From: Bog-793 sp050013835
Lineage (GTDB): Bacteria; Actinomycetota; Acidimicrobiia; Acidimicrobiales; Bog-793
DNA length: 64,000 bases
Assembly: GCA_050013835.1 (NCBI GenBank)
Contig: JBEKEM010000004.1
Span: forward strand, 1-64,000
Reading direction: 5' to 3'
The notes under the pieces are model-generated. The model had not been told where the DNA came from, made no database searches, and worked only from the letters and a program-made list of their open reading frames with translations. Of this stretch, positions 58,635 to 64,000 are shown piece by piece; positions within the stretch are counted from its first letter, which is position 1; each line of letters opens with the position of its first letter. A program made the position numbers and the translations under genes.

Positions 58635-58711
58635 TGGTAGCGGCGGCCGGACTCGAACCGGCGACCCCACGATTATGAGCCGTGTGCTCTTACCAACTGA
58701 GCTACGCCGCC
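58635..58711 (-). tRNA. tRNA-Met (CAT anticodon, elongator type)
   Basis: Acceptor GGCGGCG pairs with CGCCGCT (first pair G-U), D-arm AGCTCAGTTGGTAAGAGC, anticodon stem CACGG with loop CTCATAA (anticodon CAT), T-arm CCGGTTCGAGTCCGG, discriminator A and an encoded CCA. The paired first position argues against an initiator tRNA. tRNA-Ile with lysidine also reads CAT, but the anticodon arm fits elongator Met better. Confidence 0.93.
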
Positions 58712-58720
58712 TGGACTGCG

Positions 58721-58793
58721 AGCCCCCTGTCGGAATCGAACCGACGACAACAGCCTTACCATGGCTGTGCTCTGCCGACTGAGCTAAGGGGGC
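58721..58793 (-). tRNA. tRNA-Thr (GGT anticodon)
   Basis: Acceptor GCCCCCT paired with AGGGGGC, D-arm AGCTCAGTCGGCAGAGC, anticodon stem CAGCC/GGCTG with loop ATGGTAA (anticodon GGT), T-arm GTCGGTTCGATTCCGAC. Discriminator T; CCA is not encoded. First in the tRNA-Thr, tRNA-Met, rpmG, tRNA-Trp, secE, nusG series. Confidence 0.96.
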
Positions 58794-58823
58794 AACGGGC
58801 CTATCGCCGGCCCGGCGGGTCGC

Positions 58824-58829
58824 ATATTA
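58824..58829 (-). promoter_or_regulatory. Possible -10 box for the tRNA-Thr transcript
   Basis: TAATAT lies 30 bases upstream of the tRNA-Thr 5' end in otherwise GC-rich sequence. No clear -35 box is seen at the right distance, so the call is tentative. Confidence 0.35.
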
Positions 58830-58895
58830 CCCGCGACGTCGTGCCCGGCGTCGCCGGACCTCGCCTTGCGCGCGCCGCTCGGTAGTGTCATCGGC

Positions 58896-59381
58896 GTGGA
58901 GATTCGCACGGCGCGCCTCGAAGACGCCGAGGCGATCCGCACGATCTACAACGCCGAGGTGGTCGGGTCGACGGTCACCTTCGACCTGGTCGAGCGGACC
59001 GCCACCGAACAGGACGACTGGATGGCGCAGCACTCCGGCGTCTACGCCCTCGTCGTCGCCGAGGAAGGCGGCGAGATCATCGGCTTCGCCTCCGTCTCGC
59101 CGTACCGGCCGCGACCCGCCTACTCGACGACGGTCGAAGACTCCATCTACGTCTCCCGGGCCCACCGGGGCCAGGGGATCGGCAGGGCGCTCCTGACCGA
59201 GCTCGTCGCGCGCGCCCGGATGCACGGCTTCCACTCGATGATCGCCCGGATCGTCGGCGATCACGACGCCTCGATCGCGCTCCACCGGTCGTGCGGGTTC
59301 GAGCTCGTGGGCACCGAGCGCGAGGTCGGGCGGAAGTTCGGCCGCTGGCTCGACGTCGACCTGATGCAGCTGCTCCTCTGA
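58896..59381 (+). CDS. GNAT N-acetyltransferase, phosphinothricin acetyltransferase (PAT/Bar) family
   Basis: A 161-residue plus-strand protein. The N-terminus IRTARLEDAEAIRTIYNAEVVGSTVTF matches the PAT/Bar family start; the acetyl-CoA loop is RGQGIGRALL near 91-100, and IALHRSCGFELVG is the usual GNAT end. Members acetylate amino groups of phosphinothricin, methionine sulfone or other small amines; the substrate is open. The GTG at 58896 starts the domain and lies seven bases after TAGTGT, which fits a leaderless transcript. It is divergent from the tRNA cluster. Confidence 0.82.
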   Translation: MEIRTARLEDAEAIRTIYNAEVVGSTVTFDLVERTATEQDDWMAQHSGVYALVVAEEGGEIIGFASVSPYRPRPAYSTTVEDSIYVSRAHRGQGIGRALLTELVARARMHGFHSMIARIVGDHDASIALHRSCGFELVGTEREVGRKFGRWLDVDLMQLLL

Positions 59382-59385
59382 ACCG

Positions 59386-61086
59386 CTACGGCGAGCGCAC
59401 CAGCTCCCGGGGCGCCGGACGGGACCGCGGGTACCTTGGGCGCAGGAAGAACGCGCCGATCGCGACGAGCGTGAGGCAGGCGAACGCGACGAGCACACTG
59501 TTGGCAGAGCTGATCTCGTTGACGAAGACCCGTCCGCCCGTAAGGCCGAGGAAACATGCGATCCCCGACACTCCGATGAGCATCTTGCGGGTGAGTCCCA
59601 CAGCGACCGGCGCGAGGAAGACGAAGGCCCACGACAAATACCAGAGCTGGACGACCGGCCCGAGGACGACGACGGCGAACAGGCTCCAGCCGAGCGCCTG
59701 CAGAGACCCGATCCGCTCCGAGCGGAGGAGCAGCCAGAGCCCGATCAACCCGGCGAGGCATGCCGCCGAACCCCGCACGACCGTGAGGATCACGTGGACG
59801 TGGTTGCCGAAGCCGAGCGCCGTCACGAAATGGGCAGCCACGAGGGCGATCCCCGTCGCTGGGTCGAGCCAGGAGCGGACGGTGTCGGGGTTCGTCAGCC
59901 CGCCGACCCACCCCCATCCGAGGCTGGCGGCCTCGGAGATGCAGACCATCGTCGCCAGCGCGATCAGCAACGCCGTCGCCACGGGCCGCACGCGTTCGCG
60001 CACGCTGCGCCCGGGCCCCAACCACTCCCAACCGATGTAGACGACACCGATAAGGGCCGGGACCTTCACGGCGGCGGCAAGCCCGCAGATCACGATGCCG
60101 GCGACGGGCCGTCCCCGCCGGGCGAGGGCGTACCCCACAGCGAGGAAGCCAAGCATGAGCGCGTCGTTGTGCGCGCCGGCGATCAGGTGGAGCAACACGA
60201 GTGGGTTGAGAGCCGCGAGCGCAAATGCCACCGCCGGGTCCCGGTGGATCGAGCGCGCGATCGGCGGGACGGCGACCGCGAAGAGGACCACCCCCCCAAG
60301 GGCTAGGAAGCGCAGGCCGACGACCGAGGCCAGCAGGTTGTGGTGCGCGACAACGACGATCCAGCCGTCGACGACGAGGAAGAGCGGGCCGTACGGCGAG
60401 GTCAGGTGGTTCCACAGCGGGTCGACGAGGCGCGTGAAGGGCGTCGAGCCGATCACGCTCGTGCCGTACAGGTACGGGTTGAGGCCGTGCGACATCATCT
60501 CGCCCTGGGCGGCGTAGTCGTAGACGTCCTTGCTGAAAAGCGGCGCGACGAACAGGAGCGGTAGCACCCAGGCGGCGAAGACCGGCCAGAGGCGGGCGAC
60601 GGGGATGCCGGGCCGGCCCGAGGTCAGCTTGATGACGTCCCACCAGGCGCGCAGCAGAAGAACGATGCCGCCGTAGACGGCGACGACGCCGAAGAAGAGC
60701 CACTGCCCGGGCGGGGGCGTGTAGCTCTGGACGAGGGCGGGCGCCGGGATGCCGAAGTACCACGAGCCGGCGAGCTTCGACGTGAACGGGGAGTCCTGCT
60801 GCGTCGCGCCGAGGAAGATCGCCGTCGTGGCGACGAAGCCCATGAGCGCCGGGCGGGCGAGCAACCACCCGAGCTTGGTGACGCCGGGCTCGTAGGGCTC
60901 GACCGGCCTGGCGGGCTGGCGCCACCGCCCGGACTCCGAGTCGGCCCACTGCCAGGCCGTCCGCAGCCGCGCGAGGGCCTTCGGCCCGGAACCGGCGTGC
61001 CCGCGAAGGCGCTGCCGGAGTCCGCCTTGCTGTGCCGCCCCGGGTTGGACGGCCACGGTCTGCCGCTCGAGATGACCCGTCGACAC
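59386..61086 (-). CDS. mptB: Polyprenol-phosphate-mannose-dependent alpha-1,6-mannosyltransferase (MptB-like)
   Basis: A 566-residue multi-pass GT-C enzyme. A cytoplasmic N-terminus of about 75 residues precedes some 12 membrane helices. The segment SKDVYDYAAQGEMMSHGLNPYLYG (acidic catalytic region in the first large loop) is the MptA/MptB hallmark, followed by SPYGPLFL and AGAHNDALMLGFLAVGY. MptB starts the alpha-1,6-mannan core of lipomannan in corynebacteria. Whether this organism makes lipomannan is not shown. GTG 61084-61086 is six bases after TAGGCT, again leaderless-like. Ends five bases past the convergent GNAT. Confidence 0.8.
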   Translation of the reverse strand: MSTGHLERQTVAVQPGAAQQGGLRQRLRGHAGSGPKALARLRTAWQWADSESGRWRQPARPVEPYEPGVTKLGWLLARPALMGFVATTAIFLGATQQDSPFTSKLAGSWYFGIPAPALVQSYTPPPGQWLFFGVVAVYGGIVLLLRAWWDVIKLTSGRPGIPVARLWPVFAAWVLPLLFVAPLFSKDVYDYAAQGEMMSHGLNPYLYGTSVIGSTPFTRLVDPLWNHLTSPYGPLFLVVDGWIVVVAHHNLLASVVGLRFLALGGVVLFAVAVPPIARSIHRDPAVAFALAALNPLVLLHLIAGAHNDALMLGFLAVGYALARRGRPVAGIVICGLAAAVKVPALIGVVYIGWEWLGPGRSVRERVRPVATALLIALATMVCISEAASLGWGWVGGLTNPDTVRSWLDPATGIALVAAHFVTALGFGNHVHVILTVVRGSAACLAGLIGLWLLLRSERIGSLQALGWSLFAVVVLGPVVQLWYLSWAFVFLAPVAVGLTRKMLIGVSGIACFLGLTGGRVFVNEISSANSVLVAFACLTLVAIGAFFLRPRYPRSRPAPRELVRSP

Positions 61087-61179
61087 GCCTTGAGCCTAAT
61101 GACTCGGTCCCCACGGGATGTGGGGCGGGCCGCGCCACGGTGGTCGCCCGGGCCCGACCCGTTGGGATACGGTCCCCAC

Positions 61180-61254
61180 ATGACGCCGCGAGCCCCCCGA
61201 CCAGGTCCCCGCCGGGCGCGGTCGGCGGCCCACCTGCCTGCCGGCGGCGACTGA
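61180..61254 (+). CDS. Possible 24-residue leader peptide upstream of the YfhO-like gene
   Basis: ATG to TGA, encoding a 24-residue Arg/Pro-rich peptide (starts MTPRAPRPGPRR). A TACGGT box lies six bases before the ATG, the spacing expected for a leaderless message, and its stop is seven bases before the GTG of the next gene, which has no Shine-Dalgarno of its own. Chance is quite possible in such GC-rich sequence. Confidence 0.25.
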   Translation: MTPRAPRPGPRRARSAAHLPAGGD

Positions 61255-61261
61255 ACCACCC

Positions 61262-63892
61262 GTGCGTGCCGGGCGGCTGACCCGCGGAGACTGGATCGCG
61301 CTCGGCTTCCTCGTCGGACTGCCGCTCTTCGTCCTCGCGATCCCCGCCGCGCTCGGCTACCCGCTGCTCACCGGTGACGAGGTGATCCAGAACTACCCGC
61401 TCCGGGTGCTCGCCGGCGAGATCATCCGCCACGGCCACCTTCCCGTGTACGACCCCTTCGACTGGGGTGGGACGCCGCTCCTCGCCTCGTCCAACTCGGG
61501 ATCTCTCTACCCCGACATCGTGCTCTTCGCCGTCTTCCCTCCGCTCGTCGCCTGGGTCGCCGCCGAGGTGGCCGCCTTCGCCGGCGCCGCCGTCGGGCTC
61601 TACGCCTTCCTCCGTTTCGGCGGTCTACGCCCGCTCAGCGCCGCCGTCGGGGGCGCGGCGTTCGGGCTCGGCGGCTTTGTCACCTCCCAGGCCGTCCACC
61701 TCGACGTCCTCGAGACGGCGGCGTCGATCGCCTGGGTCCTCGTCGCCGTCGAACGCGTCACCCACGGGCCCGACCGGCACCGGCTGGCCTGGACAGCCCT
61801 GCTCGGGGCCGCCACGGCGGCGACCCTGCTCGCCGGGAGCCCGGAGACCGCGGTCTACGCCGCCCTCGGCGCCGTCATCTACGCCTGCCCGGCCTGGTGG
61901 CACTCGGGCAGGCGGTCGGCGACCGCCGCCCATCTTGCGGTCGGCGGCGGCGCCGGCGCCCTCGTCGGCGCCGTGCAGATCCTGCCCACGGCGCGCTTCG
62001 TCGCCGTCTCGCAGCGCTCCCATGTCGCCTACAGCTTCCTCACCTCCGGGTCGCTCCGCCTCGACCAACTCCCCCTGCTCCTCGCGCCCCACATCCTCGG
62101 TGGGGGCCCGATCGGGCTCGCCCCCTACGTCGGGAGCTACAACCTCGCCGAGATCGACGCCTATCCCGGCATACTCGCCCTCATCGCCGTCGTCGCCCTG
62201 GCCTGGCGGTGGCGGTCGCCGCAGGCGTCGCGCATCCGCATCTGGTACCTGATCGGGGCCGCCGGGCTCGTCATCGCCGTCGGGTCGGCGACGCCACTGC
62301 CGCACCTGCTCGCGCGACTCCCCATCCTCGACGACAGCCGCCTCCCGAGCCGCGCCCTTCTGCTCGTCGCCCTCGCCTCGTCGGTCCTCTATGCCCACTG
62401 GGTGGCGGAGGTCCTCGATCCCGGGAGCGTGCTCCCCGTAGCGCGGCCACCGGGGCCCGGCTCGTGGCGCCTCCGCCTGGAGCGCTCCTCGGCGCTCGCC
62501 GTGCCCGGGGCGATCCTCCTCCTGCTCGCCACCGTCGCCATCGGCGGCAAGACGGTCGCGCGCGCCTTCACCCGGGGAGGGCTCGGGCCGTGGACGGTCG
62601 CCCGCGTCGCGCCCTATCTCGTCGTCGCCGCCCTCGTCGCGCTGGCCGCGGCGTGGTTCCTTGTCTTCGGACCGGGGCTCGTGCGGCGGCGCCGCGTCGC
62701 CGCCCTCGTCGCGCTGGCCGTCGTGGACCTCGTCGTGTTCCTCGCCAACCAGAGCTCGCTCGCGCCGGTGCGGGCGAGCGAGCTCGGCCAGCCCAGCCGG
62801 CTCGAGCGCGAGCTCGCCGCCGCCGTCGGCAAGCACGGGCGCTTCCTCGTCGTCGACCACCTCCGTCGCGGCGGTGCCGAGCTGAACGAGATCGGGGCGC
62901 CGAACCTCAACGTCTTCACCGGGCTAGCCAGCGTCCAGGGCTACGGCTCGCTCACGTGGGGCCCCTACGCGCAGGCGACGGGGACGCACGGCCAGAACAG
63001 GGCGGCGCCCGGGGCCTTCTCGACGGGTGTTTTCGACTCGCTCGACGTTCGGGCGCTGCTCGTGCTGCCCTGGGCGTTCGAGTCCCGGGTGACACCGGCA
63101 AACCCGGGGGTCGTGCGCATCGCGCGCGCGACCCCGACGACGCGCTACTTCGGGGGCGCGGTCGACGTCACCTCGGTCCGGATCGCGGGCGGGCGGGGCT
63201 GGCCGCCTTCCGCCCTCGGCGCCGAGGCGCGCGGCATCCGGCTGCTCGGCATGCACCGGCAAGGCGCGCCGGCCCGCGTCGTCGTCGGCGCGCGAGAAGC
63301 CACCGCCTACTTCCGGCCCGGGCTGCGCAGCTTCGGGCTCGTGCTCCCCGCGGCCGGGACGGCACCTCGCAGTGTCGCCGTCGAGGTGGCACGACCCGGC
63401 GGCCGACCGTTCTCGCCGACCGGGCTGCTCGCCGCGACCGTGACGCCGCCGCACTGGCGGATCGCCGGGTCGCTCGGGGTCTACCTCCTGCTCACCGACA
63501 CCCGCGCCTACGGCCCGCTCACGACCTTCGCGCCGTCGGGGACGAGACGCCTCGCCGCCGACGTGCGGGTCGTCTCCTCGTCGCCCTGGACGCCCGCCGA
63601 GACGGTCGAAGTGGACACCGCGCGACCAGTGCTCCTCGTCCGCGGCGTCGCCGACCTCCCCGGCTGGCAAGCCACGGTGACCAGCGGGGGCCGCGTCGAA
63701 CGGGTCCGACTGCGCCGTTACGGCGTCGTGCAGGCGGTCGAGCTCGCGGCGGGGCGGTCGGTCGTCACCTTCCGCTACCAGCCGCCGGGGCTGTCGACCG
63801 CCCTCGCGCTCGCCGCCGTCGGCTGCGCGCTCCTCGCCGCCCTGGGGCTAGTCGACCTGCGGCTCGCCCGGCGGCGCCGAACGCCCACCTGA
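61262..63892 (+). CDS. YfhO-family multi-pass membrane protein
   Basis: An 876-residue protein, second YfhO relative in the window. First membrane helix near 10-30, then LLTGDEVIQNYPLRVLAGEIIRHGHLPVYDPFDWGGTPLLASSNSGSLYP in the first outer loop (the acidic and aromatic residues of this GT-C-like family), about a dozen helices, and a large soluble C-terminal part with DLPGWQATVTSGG before a final helix. Likely a lipid-linked-sugar-using glycosyltransferase; substrate unknown. GTG 61262 is the start. The last 45 bases overlap a convergent gene. Confidence 0.78.
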   Translation: MRAGRLTRGDWIALGFLVGLPLFVLAIPAALGYPLLTGDEVIQNYPLRVLAGEIIRHGHLPVYDPFDWGGTPLLASSNSGSLYPDIVLFAVFPPLVAWVAAEVAAFAGAAVGLYAFLRFGGLRPLSAAVGGAAFGLGGFVTSQAVHLDVLETAASIAWVLVAVERVTHGPDRHRLAWTALLGAATAATLLAGSPETAVYAALGAVIYACPAWWHSGRRSATAAHLAVGGGAGALVGAVQILPTARFVAVSQRSHVAYSFLTSGSLRLDQLPLLLAPHILGGGPIGLAPYVGSYNLAEIDAYPGILALIAVVALAWRWRSPQASRIRIWYLIGAAGLVIAVGSATPLPHLLARLPILDDSRLPSRALLLVALASSVLYAHWVAEVLDPGSVLPVARPPGPGSWRLRLERSSALAVPGAILLLLATVAIGGKTVARAFTRGGLGPWTVARVAPYLVVAALVALAAAWFLVFGPGLVRRRRVAALVALAVVDLVVFLANQSSLAPVRASELGQPSRLERELAAAVGKHGRFLVVDHLRRGGAELNEIGAPNLNVFTGLASVQGYGSLTWGPYAQATGTHGQNRAAPGAFSTGVFDSLDVRALLVLPWAFESRVTPANPGVVRIARATPTTRYFGGAVDVTSVRIAGGRGWPPSALGAEARGIRLLGMHRQGAPARVVVGAREATAYFRPGLRSFGLVLPAAGTAPRSVAVEVARPGGRPFSPTGLLAATVTPPHWRIAGSLGVYLLLTDTRAYGPLTTFAPSGTRRLAADVRVVSSSPWTPAETVEVDTARPVLLVRGVADLPGWQATVTSGGRVERVRLRRYGVVQAVELAAGRSVVTFRYQPPGLSTALALAAVGCALLAALGLVDLRLARRRRTPT

Positions 63893-64000
63893 CGGCTCAC
63901 CCGGGGCGCGCCAGAACGGCAGGTCGAGCAGCGCCAAGAGCACAAGGGCGACCCCGGCCGCGCTCACCACGTACCACGGCCACGGTCCGAGCAGTCGCAG
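63848..64000 (-). CDS. YwaF/TIGR02206-like membrane protein, C-terminal part
   Basis: The last 50 codons of a minus-strand gene cut by the window edge. LLGPWPWYVV then a helix of about 20 hydrophobic residues and LLDLPFW match the typical end of TIGR02206 (YwaF) integral membrane proteins. Stop TAG at 63848-63850, inside the 3' end of the convergent YfhO-like gene. The family has no settled function. Confidence 0.6.
   Translation of the reverse strand: MRLLGPWPWYVVSAAGVALVLLALLDLPFWRAPGEPSGGRSAPPGEPQVD

Overview
The window is GC-rich DNA (roughly 70 %) from an actinobacterium. The supporting signs are frequent GTG starts, 4-base gene overlaps, a mycothiol-dependent maleylpyruvate-isomerase-fold protein, a lipomannan-type MptB mannosyltransferase, a zinc-type S14, and ribosomal proteins with long Ala/Lys/Pro or acidic tails. 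The gene order fits an early-branching class such as Acidimicrobiia, but this is inference; no rRNA gene is present to confirm it. Almost everything is on the minus strand, so the window is best read from high to low coordinates.

Right end (64000 to 58800): the C-terminus of a YwaF-like membrane protein and a YfhO-like membrane protein are followed by a divergent MptB-like mannosyltransferase and a PAT-type GNAT acetyltransferase. Next comes the information-processing block: tRNA-Thr, tRNA-Met, rpmG, tRNA-Trp, secE, nusG, rplK, rplA, rplJ, rplL, rpoB, rpoC, rpsL, rpsG, fusA, tuf, rpsJ, then rplC through rplQ with secY, adk, map, infA, rpmJ and rpoA embedded, and truA. Internal control points are visible: a structured leader before rplJ, a terminator-like attenuator overlapped by a promoter between rplL and rpoB, a promoter and UUCG hairpin before rpsL, an extended -10 promoter with a structured 240-base leader between rpsJ and rplC, and a promoter with a 200-base leader before infA. 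infA appears to start at CTG.

Middle (24300 to 17600): between truA and rplM, usually close neighbours in actinobacteria, lies a block of a DUF5808 protein, a coiled-coil SAM methyltransferase, a double glycosyltransferase, a coiled-coil protein, a single glycosyltransferase and a divergent unknown gene. Two pairs within this block share sequence, which suggests one surface-glycan machine.

Left part (17500 to 1): rplM-rpsI, glmM, a 436-base gap with five perfect hairpins, then glmS, acpS, nnr, alr, a family-4 uracil-DNA glycosylase, tsaE, tsaB, rimI, tsaD, a DinB-fold protein, groES-groEL under a CIRCE operator, a Nudix CoA-pyrophosphatase-like gene, a small unknown gene, a second YfhO-like protein and the start of a type IV prepilin. 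This half supplies amino-sugar and D-alanine precursors for the wall, t6A tRNA modification, metabolite repair and protein folding.
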